Below are positions 1-13,000 of a stretch of 64,000 nt of DNA, one piece after another; the stretch's first letter is position 1, and each line of letters begins with the position of its first letter. The notes below the pieces were generated by a model. It was not told where the DNA came from. It worked only from the letters and a program-made list of their open reading frames with translations, and ran no database searches. Made by a program: the position numbers and the translations under genes. The stretch comes from Paragonimus skrjabini miyazakii (lineage: Eukaryota; Platyhelminthes; Trematoda; Plagiorchiida; Troglotrematidae), in NCBI GenBank assembly GCA_014338405.1, contig JTDE01000972.1, forward strand, positions 106,250 to 170,249, read 5' to 3'.

Positions 1-281
1 CAGTAATTATGATCACACGTAAAATAGTGTATATTTCTATGTAATTCTGCATATTCTTTGCAGGCACGGAAGTAAGAGAAATGAATCTTCTGAGTAGCGG
101 CAAAATTATACTTTCAAGCCATGCGGTATTTACTTCTACTGCTGTGCACGAGCATAATTTCCAGTCGATTGAACCAGGCTGTAAGATTATTCAAGTAACA
201 AAATCTATCCGCCCAATCAACGTGGACGATAATCCCCAAACAGTTTTGTATACAACGCATCACAACAAGATAGTTAATTAC
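1..281 (-). other. Intron of the PDE9-like gene, running off the window
   Basis: This stretch lies downstream (minus strand) of the last visible exon and begins with the donor GTAATT. Reading on from that exon, the frame soon leaves any PDE similarity, so I treat it as intron. The remaining catalytic exons should lie to the left of position 1. Confidence 0.6.
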
Positions 282-513
282 CATTTGTGTAACCATGAAG
301 GCATGTTTGTAGTTGTGGAACGGAACTCGGTTGTATCGCCTGTATACGTCACATAGCCAGGTATCCAATCTGTCCAGGGGCAATTCAAACAGGCTTACAA
401 ACTCCAGATCAATGAACATCTGACGTACAAACCGGATCAACCAAGCATCAGACCATGGCCAGTTGTTGAAGCTGTGCAGACGTAGTTCCATACGAATCTT
501 CTCAGAAATAGGA
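282..513 (-). CDS. PDE9-like 3',5'-cyclic nucleotide phosphodiesterase, first catalytic-domain exon (partial gene)
   Basis: The family hydrolyses 3',5'-cyclic nucleotides; PDE9 enzymes prefer cGMP and act in the cytosol or nucleus. This 232-bp exon encodes residues 527-603 of my model. It opens with PISEKIRMELRLHSF, aligning with the YLLSPETIEALRKPTF segment of human PDE9A as I remember it. A WPW motif, an FELPLD helix start and YRRYNRVPFHNYKHAFMVTQM follow. His592 (HN) matches the proton donor and His596 (KH) the first metal ligand of the PDE signature. Boundaries are the acceptor TTCCAG before position 513 and the donor ATG/GTAATT after 282, giving entry phase 2 and exit phase 0. The other metal ligands (HD and the later Asp) are not in the window. 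The PDE family is near certain; the PDE9 subfamily is likely, helped by the upstream exons. Confidence 0.92.
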
Positions 514-2237
514 CTGGAACTTTAAAAGTTTTATAAATAAGGTTTACTATTAAGAACAGAAACAGGCATGTTAGAAAGCCTAGTAGTATGTGCCAAAATA
601 TAATAGTTTTTCAGAATATGAGATGGCCTGATTTACTATCTGAGTAGAAGCGTTTGAGTAACATTCAAGAAAATCTTAGAATTATCACGATACAAATAAA
701 CATTTCACTACTTCGAGGATAAAGAACCGCCCATAATATGGTCTGATGATCCACTCCAACTAGATTTAAACAATACCACGTAGGCGTCGTTAGTGATTGA
801 ACATCAGGAAAATGGTGCAGCCACTAGAAGATTCTCCTGAAATGAAAGCATTTTCAAAGTACCGTTAATCAAATCTTGTATCTGTGTGCACATCTAAGAT
901 GGCTTTCTTACTAACAGAACATTGTTCTCGTTGAGATGTATTTACAAAATTAATTTGAGAAAATTTGTTATGATAACTAATAAATAATTACCAAAACTGT
1001 TCGAGGAAACTGGTAGTGTTTGGGAGCGTCTTCAATAAAAAGAGTAGATAGAGTTAATAGTAACATGTTTACTTAAATAAAATGCTTGTGATATTCAGTG
1101 TTTCTGAAACACGCTTTTGTTAAGAAAGAAATAATTTCTAACTTCATCGCGTATGGCATTTTTGAAGTAAATCTCATTCGCACGATATAGCTGCAGATTA
1201 AAATTGTTTTCTCCGCAAAAGATATTTCCACTAAACTGTTCTTGCAACTGATATGCTATCCTATTTTCAGGAAACTAATAATGTATCAGTGATTTGTTTG
1301 TTATCGTGAAACCTTATCTGAGCTTCTTCTGACTATATGCATCCTGTGGTTTTTCGTCGCTGAACTTCTGTATTAATACCTTATATACGTGGTATCTTCT
1401 TGGTAATATAGTCTCTTTGTCAGTCTAGGTCTATGTGTCAGTCGTCAGTGACATTCCTTCTCTTGATATTAATGACTGTTTATACAGGAGCGATATTTAT
1501 CTAAACTAGTCAAAAAAATGTATCTAGCAGAATTTTACTTCTTAAGCGTTCAGCGCATAAAGCTAAAAACGGTGTTTAGTTTCTGTTCGGATAATCCGTG
1601 TTCTTCAATAAGCCGATTAAGATAGATGTGACAAATACTGTTCGATTCTGATGTTAAACCTGTTAGTACAACTGATTGTTGTATAATAGTATTTTTCTTC
1701 AATAACCATCAAATGAACCACTTTCCTTTTCATCTGCTGTAGTTAGAGATAGTGAGAACGTGATAACTAATTATGTCGTGCGAATACGTGACAGATTTCT
1801 TGCTTTTGTATCTATGTATACCAGGGTCTTATAGACAGGTCTTCTGTTTCAATTTAGCCACCAGCTTAAACAAATCATTCATATGAATCTACCAATCATT
1901 TCCTTGATTTGATGAACCATTTGTCATGGAAAGTTCATTGGCGCACATTTCCATATTTGAGATTTTGGTTTTTGTCTATGTAGTGGTTCCTGTGTAATTA
2001 TCTTCACAAAGCGGTTGGTCTGACTTTACTAGGTAAGCATCCACTCAACAAACACATTGGAGAAGTTTTGAGTTCATCCAATCAAATCACGACATATTGG
2101 CGCCATTCAGAATATTTTCTTGCAATGGTGTCTGCAGACCACACAACATCATTGTCGGTTCTGACATGTCCTTTAGGTTGTATGTCGTCAAGTTTGCTTG
2201 TTAGACGTCGTCACAGATGGATCTCTCATAGTCATAT

Positions 2238-2315
2238 TGTAGCGGAAAGTCATCCAATAAAGCACAATCTTTATTGTCCAACTCGCTAGTTACCATGCCA
2301 CACGAGCGCTCGCCT
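2238..2315 (-). mobile_element. Truncated LTR, 3'-terminal fragment of the solo-LTR family at 24-25 kb
   Basis: Read on the minus strand, this copy ends in CTACA and matches the last 80 or so bases of the two full LTRs: the GCGCTCG segment, the GGTAACTA segment and the AATAAAGATTGTG polyadenylation region. The polyadenylation signal AATAAA is intact. Similarity stops near 2315, so the 5' part of the LTR is missing and no target duplication can be checked. No primer binding site is visible next to the 3' end. Confidence 0.7.
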
Positions 2316-2599
2316 TGTGCACGTTCTATGTAACTGCAAGCAACTGCTGGACTTTTGTCAATTTAGCAGTGTGAAGTATTCGAATATACGCCTGTCTATT
2401 CAGTCCGTCAAGAGCGTACTTCTAGTGGATTGGTACCGTTAGGTTCAACAATTGGAAAGAATTTTTTCTGTGCTTCACGTTCACTTCAGCCTAGAAAGCT
2501 TTCATTCTTATGGAACGAACGTTATGCATTACAGGTTATCATTACAGGTTCTCAGTTAAGTGGCATACTAATTAACCGTTCTGTTCTATTCATCACAAC

Positions 2600-3084
2600 N
2601 NNNNNNNNNNNNNNNNNNNNNNNNNNNNNNNNNNNNNNNNNNNNNNNNNNNNNNNNNNNNNNNNNNNNNNNNNNNNNNNNNNNNNNNNNNNNNNNNNNNN
2701 NNNNNNNNNNNNNNNNNNNNNNNNNNNNNNNNNNNNNNNNNNNNNNNNNNNNNNNNNNNNNNNNNNNNNNNNNNNNNNNNNNNNNNNNNNNNNNNNNNNN
2801 NNNNNNNNNNNNNNNNNNNNNNNNNNNNNNNNNNNNNNNNNNNNNNNNNNNNNNNNNNNNNNNNNNNNNNNNNNNNNNNNNNNNNNNNNNNNNNNNNNNN
2901 NNNNNNNNNNNNNNNNNNNNNNNNNNNNNNNNNNNNNNNNNNNNNNNNNNNNNNNNNNNNNNNNNNNNNNNNNNNNNNNNNNNNNNNNNNNNNNNNNNNN
3001 NNNNNNNNNNNNNNNNNNNNNNNNNNNNNNNNNNNNNNNNNNNNNNNNNNNNNNNNNNNNNNNNNNNNNNNNNNNNNNNNNNNN
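2600..3084. other. Assembly gap (485 N)
   Basis: Unresolved bases within the last visible intron of the PDE9-like gene. The non-round length suggests an estimated gap size. Apparent reading frames across it are artefacts. Confidence 1.
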
Positions 3085-6000
3085 ATGCGTTCTTCCTGAC
3101 AACATGGTACGTCACTTTTGACGAGATTGATTTGATCTCTTCCCTGTCCTTTACGAGAGACATTTCACCATGCAGTCACATCTTGACCAATTTTCAATAA
3201 TTGTGGTATCAAGACCGCTTTAATGTTGAACACTGTCTTAATCAGCGGACCGGTTCGGAAATTGATTAGTCATTTCTCATTCTGTGTAGTCTACTAAATC
3301 CAGTTCAGCATTCATAGAAAACACTTTGTGCGAATACTTTCATTTGTTGATCTATTGTGCATTTGAGGATGCAATGACGAAATTGTCCGATTATATTAGT
3401 TGGTGATCAATTACATGGAAATCAGAAGACATTGGTCTATTCATCAATTAGTCACCGACAGGATGATATATATCTCCACATCCGCCATCATTTGTCATGT
3501 TTATACCACCACAATCATGAAGGAATACGGTAGTCAATAATCGCTTGTCCTTCAATTCAGTGTACAGTATTTAGTAGTTAACTTGGGACAATACAATTTT
3601 GAAGGGTTCGGCATGCAGATTAACAAAAGCGGGAGCATTCGAAATTGATTTGGAATTTGGTAGGCACATTGGTGAATCATGAATTCACCTGATGTAGGTT
3701 ACGTAAAAATGAGCTCAGGATAAGATGGCCAACGGCGACACGAGTTTCTCAATCGTAAGAGATGATTCCGACTCAATTTACATAAAGGTTACTATGCAGC
3801 CATCAAGAATAATTGAACTAAGCTTCCCTTATCCTTTGGTCTTTGTAAGCAACACATCACAATGGTTTCAAATATAACGCAAAGTAAGACTGGCACAGCG
3901 GTGGTTGTCGGAAGTGGACTGAGTTGAAAGGTGTACGTTAGAACAGAACTACAATCTTTTCCAATGTTCATTTCATATGCGTAAAATTACCCACATTCTT
4001 GCCAATACTATGTGGGTACTATATTTGTGGTTGTCTCCCTGTTTCACGAAGCAAGGTGTATACTTAGCTTCTGAAGAGCAATGTGGCAATCCTGTTGGTA
4101 CTCAGAATGTTGAATAGAAAATTACACCTGTGCAATTTCAAAGTGATGAGATTCGTCAAGCTTCAGGTCATTACTGACGTTATCAGGGCCGTTCTGAATT
4201 CACTTTCAAGGCAATCGCTCACATTGGGTGCCACCCGCAAACGAACGTGGCTGAAATTCTGCTCATGTCTGTTTTATCAGGTTTAATGTGACCAGCAATG
4301 TGAAATTGATTGAAATGGTATCGGAATTCAAACTCTTGCCATGGCAGGTATACATGTTACTGACAAGCAACGACACAAACAAAACTAGCATTATACGTTT
4401 CTTTGTGGAAGTGTGTTGTTGCGTGAGTGTATAAGCAGCCATTAGTCTTGTATCCCTTTAACGTCCTACAGCTTAACCAGACTTTCCCGCTCCTCCAAAT
4501 ATTGTCACGACTGGTTAAAAGTACACATATTCTGGGGACAAAATACATAATACACGACGGTGACTTATTGTGAGCCTATTCCCGGATCATACACGAGTGA
4601 TTAGCTATTTTATTGGAGTATTGAAACAATATAATACATGTGGATTTCAAAAAATGTTAGTAAACCACGCAAATTCCCGTTTCCATCTCATTATATTCCG
4701 TTGTGTATACTAAACGAAATTTTCACCTAAACTGAAATGATTAGCTAATGAATGCAGTCACCTGTGAAACATCTCAAAGTTTTTTGTCATGTGGACAACA
4801 ATATGCTCCCCGTAGTCTCGTGACGCTTTTGTTTATAAGTTACCACCATTTCGTTCGATGAGCGTGGATTGTTTGTGGTGCCTTCGATTGTGGACCTTTC
4901 AGAAGAATCCCAGGACTGAATGAATGATTCGTTTGTTCACCAGTCAAACGAATTGCGTCAAAAAACTTTGGGTAACAATAGTAGCAATAGTTGAGGATTT
5001 GCCTGGAATGATGGTTTTACATTTGGTGTAATCCGACTTTTACGGTGAAACGGCCTGTCCTACCTCGTAGAATCATATTTATATATTTGGACCCTTTTGA
5101 GTGCTGTTGACGTTCCCCTCAAACACGGTATCTTTTGAAAACTCACAACAATCTACCCTTCCCCAATAAAGGAACCCTTAAGTACAACTCTGAAATTTGT
5201 GCCGTTATATTCAGTCAGTACAAACATTTGGTTATTTAATGTTCATTTTTGACATGCCCCTTCAAAATGATTGTTTGAAGCCTGCAATTGTTTATGACTG
5301 TAGCTCCACCTCAGTACCTCAGAACACTTTCCAAGACGTTTCTGACAATGTACATAGTGCTTCTCCAGTTAAGTTTTCTCTTGTTACCCTGGATCATTCT
5401 ATATTAAAACTATGTAATTTCTGTTCCCATTGTATCCGCTTTCGACAATGGTGTCCTTTTTTATATTCTCAAATTTTTTGGTGCGTTCATTTACTGGATC
5501 TCTTCTTCTGCCTTGCATATCCATCGTATTTAGTGTATCAGTATAATTCGGCCGTTTCAAATTCTTTCATTTTGATGTTGACGCGTCTGTGGACTTAAAC
5601 TTCGCAATTGAGTCAATGACTGCGGTGATTATGTCATCACGTTTGCTTCAAAGTTATGTCACTTCAACCGGTCTCCGCCTGTTTCCATGTGCAAGATAAG
5701 TAAGTCACAAGCTAATTTTTTGGTTAACCGTAGATCAAAACTTTTCTGGAAATGCCCATTCTTTTGCTAGACAACTTCTCTCGGTAGGAACCAGCGCCTC
5801 TGTTCATATTTTACGGCAGCTTGGTCTGTCAGTGGGAGAGTTCCTTGGTGAAATTTGCTAACATCGAATTTGCTCATTCCTTTGGAATCTGTTTCAAACG
5901 ACAGTGTTCTATATTACTGTTACAAATTCTCTGTAGATTTCTGCACAATTCACCATTTTAGTGAATGTTTGTTTGTCATTGTTTGCCTTGTTTCTCATTG

Positions 6001-7178
6001 CTTGTTTGCCATTTACCACTAAGATCAGGTTTTTGGACAATAGTTTTCATCTTTCACTTATCAACTTTTTGATCTGAAGACAATAACAGTTTCTTAGTCG
6101 TTTTGTTTTATTGCACCCACGCATGAGCTGTTGATATTGTTCGTGGTCAGGTGGATTCCTCACTCATTTTTACGTTGTTCTAGAAGCACGGAAATAATTC
6201 TGAATGTACTACCCTGCATAATTGACCGGCGAAGTAAAACTATGGTGCTTACCACTCAATCAGGAACAAAACTACTTGGGAGAAACAAAGCTTTAAGAAA
6301 CGGAAACAATACCCGTATCATACGATCCCCGTTCATCAGTGAACATGATGTACATATACCGTAGCGGTGCAAACGATACGAAACATAATTACAGAAAAAT
6401 TTGCACACCTAGGTTGTTTGTTTTGCAAGGTGTAGGCACCTTCACGGTGAGTGTTTAGATATTGACGTAGGTAACCTTGTTAATTAGGTCCTTTTCCTCT
6501 CTCTCTTTTGTCTTTTTACCTCTCGCACAAATTCATCTTTTTTTCATGGTTCTGTAGCAGTTAATTGTCAACAAGAACCACTGATATATTCTTGTCCACG
6601 ACGATGAGGATGATGGTGATATAAATAATAATACGGTGAAAGTTGAGTTCTTGTCTACGTAGTAGCATAGCTCCAGAATAAGTTACAATCCTTTATTCAT
6701 CATTGCTATCAATTTGTGACTCGAGCCACGATGATGTGAGTTGACATGTGACGTGCAACATTTCAGGCGACACCCAGATGTTCTACGCGTGGAGGCTGTC
6801 AGGTGTTCAAAGTCCATGGCCACGTCATTGGCGGGTAACCGCGCGGAAGAATAATGTCCAATGTGTTGGCTACTCTGCTGACATACGGAATACATAATGT
6901 AACAATCATACATTTGGCCTCTTTGTTATCTGACCATGTGACCGATTAATCGAGGTTTCTTTGGTTAAGCGCTGACAATCGATAATTCTCTTGGTGCGAT
7001 TATTCCGACAGATACTAAGTAATTGTACGGACTAAATTTTTTTCTAGCCAGATAATAAAATGTATAGTTCAATGACATCCTCACTCCGCAAGTAATGGAG
7101 ATTTAATAAGCCAGCATAAACCTCCGTTATTTCCGTTAATGTTATATAAAAAAATAACCAAACTTAAGTAGATCTTAC

Positions 7179-7301
7179 CTGTTAAGTAAATAGAAAAACC
7201 CACCGTCCCAGTAGGACTGTTTGCAATATGAACAATTAAACCGGGGACACCCTTGTCGTGCGCTTGTGTTTGAATGTTTGAGGCGAACACCACAAAGTAA
7301 C
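7179..7301 (-). CDS. PDE9-like gene, exon before the catalytic exon
   Basis: This 123-bp exon (residues 486-525) lies between the acceptor AATTACCAG and the donor AACAG/GTAAGATC, both good. It is read with entry and exit phase 2. It encodes a Cys-rich linker containing RQGCPRFNCSYCKQSYW and ends FFYLLN; the split codon AG/T at the junction gives Ser, making YLLNSPISE with the next exon. That matches YLLSPE and the Cys-containing linker ahead of it (RTNCPCKY) in human PDE9A from memory. Because 123 is divisible by three, another frame (phase 1 to 1) is also open and reads like a beta-strand protein. I prefer phase 2 because it fits both neighbours and the homology. The Cys residues could suggest metal or disulfide chemistry, but no known domain is evident. 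Confidence 0.8.
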
Positions 7302-9854
7302 CTGGTAATTCACATTACTCAACATCAAAAATAATATAGGTTGAAGGTTCAGATATAGGTTGGAAGTAAACATTGATAAATCCCACAACTAGAATCCTAT
7401 TATCCAATGCTTTTCCTACATGCTTTATCGTTTGTTGGAATATCAATTGCTTATTTGATACAGTCATCCTCCAAAATTTTCGCTTGATTGCCAGTTGTCA
7501 ATTGTTCAGATTGATCATTATGAACAACAAAAACGGTCATGATTGAACAAAAGTTATGCCATTGAGGGGATGAAAAGATTGCATTATGCAGTGTATGTAC
7601 CACGTACAATCTTCTCCACATAGAAACTGTAAAATTCAAAAAATTATTCGCGATATCCGACTTTATTGATCATTCATATTATTGAAGTGTTTACGCTTCC
7701 TGGATAGATTCCTTATCGTATCAGGTTGATTCGTTCCCCATCACTATTGATGAGACAGAAATTCATAGCAAGCAGCGTTTGTCTCCGTTCAACTGCATCC
7801 AATAAGTCAGTTACCGTGAATTACTGACCGACTTTCAGATTAGAAAGTAGATCATGTTTAGCGAGGTTTGCTTTCACATTTCTGTTTCTCAGGCGAAATA
7901 CGGATCCTGGCCCAAATGACCTTCTGCAATCGGACTACAACATTTTCTGGGCATTATTAAGAGTCTGGAACCAATTATCTTAACTCTTGCGGTTGACAGA
8001 ATACGCCCCTCTTTGTAAGGTTCACTCGATAGTAATTCTCACGCTCAAGATGTCAGTCCGGGGCATTTCTGAAAATCGAAATAGATTTGCTTAATCCCAG
8101 TCACTACTACGGTTATTGTATTCGGTATACTTCGTCAATTTGCTACAAGTTAGAAGGCAGAAAGTGAGGAAGAACACAGAAAGTTTTGTTCTTGGCATGG
8201 GTGAATTGATCCAGTTTTCATCCTTCCCCAAATTCTGGTGCAACGTCCTTCGTACTGAATTCCAAGGATTTTTGTAAGTCCCTAATATGAGGGTAATTTC
8301 GATTTATCCGGTCGATTCACAACTTCGAAGTCGCTTAAACGCAGAGGTAAACCGAACACGTATGTGTACTTACTGTCAGTAATCTACGCTTATACTTTGT
8401 CTCAAGTTAAGTCCTACGGCGAAATGCCTGACAGCTTAAGCCAAAAAAGTGACGTATCTCAACAAAGCTAGACTAATTGCATTGTAGGAGAAATAGCCAT
8501 CAGTATCTTAGCAATAGGGAGAGCAAAAATAACTGTAAATTGTTCATGACTTTTCCGTCAGTAATCATAAGCACCTTTCCAATTAAAAGCAACTAATTTA
8601 CGCTATCCTCAATGTTGTTCACCGAAAAAGTTTGCATAAATTTTACAAAGACTTTCATAGGCAAATTTCAGACTGTCATTTGTTATTCATCCTCATACTT
8701 CTATCGCCAGCTCTACGACGTAACCGTGTAAGGATCTGAAAACCAAATATTAGTGTTGTCGGTGATTCGTTAACACCATGCCTACTCCCATTCACAGTAT
8801 GGTCAAATGGCATTGTCTCACAGGTGATGTATAAAGGTTTCAGCCATTCAGACGTTGTGTTAATTTCCGTGGCCAAATATAGTTCTGATGACCTGGTGAA
8901 CATTTACTGAATAAAACCAACCCTGCAATGAGCAACCAATGTAGAAATGCACTTGGTGCATAGGAAAGTTATAATCCGTTTCAGACATTGTGGAGTTGTG
9001 GGAACAAGCGTTCCACCTATCTGTAATCACTAAACCAGTTTGATAGCTGTAGGTCTGCATCAAAAATTCAGAAGCACCCCATCATCCTACAAAAAATATA
9101 TCGCGTAGATTGTAATCAAAAGCTTTTCAACCGAAGTCCTCGACAAAATCGTCCTTAATCAATATAGTCAAAATGGCGTTAGGTTAGGTTTCTATAGTTA
9201 GTCTGAACTGAAAATATCTAGGTGGAATATCGCCTGCTTTTGTTTTTCTAATCTTCAGCCAAAACACGGGCTGATTTTATTTAAGACCAACACTTGCTGG
9301 CCATTTTCAACCATTTTTTTGTCGTCATGCACAGGCCTCATAACATTGAGTCTAGAAAACCACCCTCTTGTTAAAGTGTGAAACGCTGTGGAAGAGCTGA
9401 GTAAATTACTATGTGATGGTTATGAACTAAAAGAAAGAACCTTCGCTTTCAATACTGTATCCTATCCTCAAGTCACAGTCCTCATGAGCTTATAAAATGG
9501 TGACATCAGTCCACAAGTGTTAGCTAATGACCAAGCGTGAGGAGACTAATGTCACGTATTCAAATATTCATTATTTCGATCACGATAAGCGCAGACTGAA
9601 AATGATGTCAACTGTGTTTAAAAATCTGTGACTAGTAAATCAACTCCAAATCCACTCGCGTAAGAACAACACATTTTCAATGCGAAATTCCACCATAAGT
9701 GCTTCCGTTGAAAATTCTAAATGACAAGAGATAATCAAAACCCCATAAATATGTGGTATACGTGGAATATACCACCGATTTTATGTAAACGATTTATACG
9801 AACATCTTAGTTAAATTGCATACAACAAATTTGTGTACAGCCTGGTTAACATAC
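7302..9854 (-). other. Intron of the PDE9-like gene (2.55 kb)
   Basis: Non-coding between two PDE9-like exons. Overlapping minus-strand frames at about 8.7-9.06 kb lack a convincing splice pair or similarity. Nothing else was recognised. Confidence 0.5.
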
Positions 9855-10018
9855 CATAATTTGTGATATTCGTGAATTATGGCTTGACACTCAATATCGG
9901 ATTTTCGTATAATCGACAGCTGCGGATTTGGTGGCGGAGCTCGACGTCCGGGAGTGAACACGTGATTGTTGTATGGAGTAATGTGAGCCACACCGAGCCA
10001 GCTTAAATACGCATACGA
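9855..10018 (-). CDS. PDE9-like gene, linker exon
   Basis: This 164-bp exon (residues 431-484) lies between the acceptor CTGCGTACTCAG, preceded by a pyrimidine-rich CCCTTTTCC stretch, and the donor TTATG/GTATGT. It enters in phase 0 and leaves in phase 2, exactly what is needed between the exons at 13604-13847 and 7179-7301. The peptide includes WLGVAHITPYNN, GRRAPPPNPQL and IIHEYHKL and has no recognised domain. Human PDE9A has only a short segment between its coiled coil and its Cys-containing linker, so this would be a lineage-specific insertion. Support is splice signals, phase and a clean 54-codon frame, not homology. It could be an alternative exon or a chance frame. Confidence 0.5.
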
Positions 10019-13000
10019 CTGAGTACGCAGGTGGATCAATGGAAAAGGGTACCAAGTAGATTGATCAATAGACCATATGCTATGTGGGTCGATTTTAACA
10101 TGCATTAGAAGTATTGAACATACGCCAGATATTTTCGGATACATAATTACCCATAAGATTACGCGATTGTTATATACTGTCCAACGTATAGTACAATAAT
10201 AACATAAGAAAAGTACTCGAGGTACTCATAAAAGTTATCAGGAAGTAAATAACTCACACTGGGTTAACTGGTAATGTGCGCGAACATAAAGATGTCCTCG
10301 CCGATGTTAGCGAGAATGAATCAAAACTGTTTCAACGTTGTGTCTAGTCAATCAGTAAGTAACAATCAAAACAAAACTTTCATCTCGTTCATTATGGGAA
10401 CGGAATTTTGAACACTTTACGGATCAGCACTTAAAAATACTACACAGTAAACTGTCGCCAAAAATACTAACCAGAGGTGAGTAGTTCATAACATGTAAGA
10501 ACAAGTAACAATGAAACATAAGTACATTTTTATAAAAACTGTATAATGCAAACGTTTGTCAACACATTAAAACATACATCTTGTGATTCATTTATTCGTT
10601 TTTATTACAGGGTCTTAACTAGTCGGTTCACTTGAGTATTCAAGAAGGAAAACCGTATGTCCGTTTCATACACCTTAGACTTTTCTTTCAGAAGGAATTA
10701 CACATAGAATTGATTAGTTGTGGAGTTTGTTTGTAAACATTGAATTCTACGGAGTGTTAACTGCAGTTTTTGCATACAAATAGACTTCCAGTCAGTGTGT
10801 TTTAGAAACAAAACGCCAACCTCCAATTTCGGTTTACTAGGTCATTTGGTAGTGCACATTCTCGTCATAACGGACATTTGAAGCTCATCAGCGTATTCAT
10901 AAAACAATCTTGTTAACCGTCGCCCCATTCACCTCACATTAGAGGATGCCGAAATATCACATTTAAACGCTGTCACATTCAGTTGTGAGTAGAATCTAGG
11001 TTTCCTTAGAGTCTGGAAAAGGATAACGCTCTTCTAAATGCCAACAGATAATCTCACATGCAGCACCCACCAGTCAGGGTGAAGTCACATGATTGGTGGA
11101 CATTTTCATACGTTTGATGATCAATGATGGGCACACAAAAATGGAAGTTCTTGTCCAATGATTTATTCTGAAAGAACTTTGCGGGGCAAGTTACTGGAAT
11201 GCAACAGGTGTAAAGAACTGTGAATTGTGCTTTGATTATAATAAGATGTCGCGGATGGGAAAATCCGTTAATATAACGTATGCGAACAAATCAATGCAGG
11301 CAGTTTTAATTTCAAATCCGAAGCCACAGTACAGCATTGACTTATGATTATAAGCCAAAAGTGAGTATCGCAGTAGGATTGTAGCCGCCTGAGGGAACGT
11401 TTATCCCAGTTTCAAGGGAGCATTTACTTGATCACCGTTGATAGTTTCCTTGTCTGTTACGTCAACATGTTTACTGGTAAAAATGTCATACTGACTGAGT
11501 CTTCTACTGATATTTTCCCCCACCTCACCAAAATTCCTTGGCCAGTCTTCATAGGTCATATATGACACATCAGTGTTAAACAGCAGTTTTGACAGACACT
11601 ATGAAATGTCAGCCTTACATGCACGTCTTTAGATATCAAGGAAGCTGTCAGAATTTTCTCGAACTGCTGGAACTGCCAACTAACTTGTGATTAATACGAC
11701 GCTCGAGACAGATGTCGGCGGACATTTTCATATCTCATATTATGCCATTATTCACACAAGTTACGACGATGGCCGACCAAAGCAAAAGTGAAGTTGATTT
11801 GTGTGTAGAGATTCGTCAATTCATAGTATACTGTGCGCATATTCATTAGAATATCAAGGTTAAACTAATAATTCAGTAACTTGTAATTCTGAAAGAAGGA
11901 TATCAACAAAATAGTGGTATGATGATTAAAACACTCATTAAAAGTTAAGTTTGTCTTCATCCGTCAATTATCTAATTAATGCTGCTAACAGTGTAACTGA
12001 CTACCAGATATAAGCTATATATTACTCTGCCCCACAAGGTACCCCTATAAAGTTGACAACCTCATTGAAAAAGGCCTCAATTGGAACGGCGGGAAGTCCA
12101 CTGTCGAAATGATACCTCTTAAAAGTCAACAATGAAGGAAAACATCGTTTCCTAAGGCTGATTCACTTTTCATAAATACCAATTTTCGATCTGTAGCCTA
12201 CGGAGGAATACGACATTAATATCTAACATCGATACAGCTCAAAATAAACCCGTACAGACAAACCATCAAAATGTCCTATGTGAATAAAAACTGGCTTAGT
12301 AGTACAGATAGGCCAGGTCCTCTGTTTCTGTAGTTCAGTGATCTAAGGTGTCCAAAAATGAGTGCGAGTTCTCCATTACGATGACTGGTTGACAGTTTAG
12401 AATAAGGCTGTTGAGTTAGAATATAACTTGATTTGTGGTTTCCTGTCTGCTCCAATAAAACAAAAAAGCAAAACGATCGGTTGCGTGCAGATGCAAATTA
12501 TTTTCGAGGCAGAAGATTAATCAATTGCTGTTATGTTCACTATTTCTTTTCATACTGAACAAGACAAATGTTGCAATACAGCGAGCCTAAAAAAAGGCTG
12601 ATTTTAGTCCGGAAAGATCATATACATAGAATCAACCCTAAAAACACTTAGCTGTCAGTAAAGTGAATAATTACTGTTTTATCAACGGTAATAAAATTCT
12701 GTATAGGTGCGGACAACGTTGCTCAGCGAATTTCGCTGTTTAATGGAATCCTTCTAATGAGGGTGTGTTATATCAGAAAATAATAGTAGGCAACTGGAAG
12801 AAAATGTACCTCTGACTTTTATTAAAAACTAAGGTCGCTTGACAAAAAATATGTATGTTGACGTGATGACTTATGTACAACAAAATATTGATGCTTCCAG
12901 TTTTAGACAAGTAAGAAATAAGAACCTGCATTTCTCCGCAATAACAAACAATAAACCTACTGAAACCTAATCTTCTTACGTTTTACAGTTACTTTACTGA

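Larger units (their letters stand above)
514..7178 (-). other. Intron of the PDE9-like gene (6.7 kb)
   Basis: This is non-coding between the exon at 7179-7301 and the catalytic exon. It contains an LTR fragment near 2.2-2.3 kb and a 485-base assembly gap. In human PDE9A the segments on either side are contiguous, so no further exon is needed here. The longest frames (for example at 6683-6913 minus) are no better than chance. Confidence 0.6.

Noticed and set aside
2430..3200. Apparent 256-codon plus-strand frame and two minus-strand frames
   Set aside because: They are produced by the run of N; only short real sequence remains at the ends.
6683..6913. Minus-strand 76-codon frame first considered as a PDE9 linker exon
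   Set aside because: The donor is weak and it would have to fall between YLLN and SPISE, which are contiguous in the family.
7081..7293. Minus-strand peptide with FVVFASN and PGLIVHIAN, resembling an extracellular beta-sandwich exon of another gene
   Set aside because: The same DNA read in phase 2 fits the PDE9-like gene on both sides and matches its linker, so this frame is a shadow.
8676..9063. Two overlapping minus-strand frames with possible acceptors
   Set aside because: There is no good donor in a compatible phase and no similarity.
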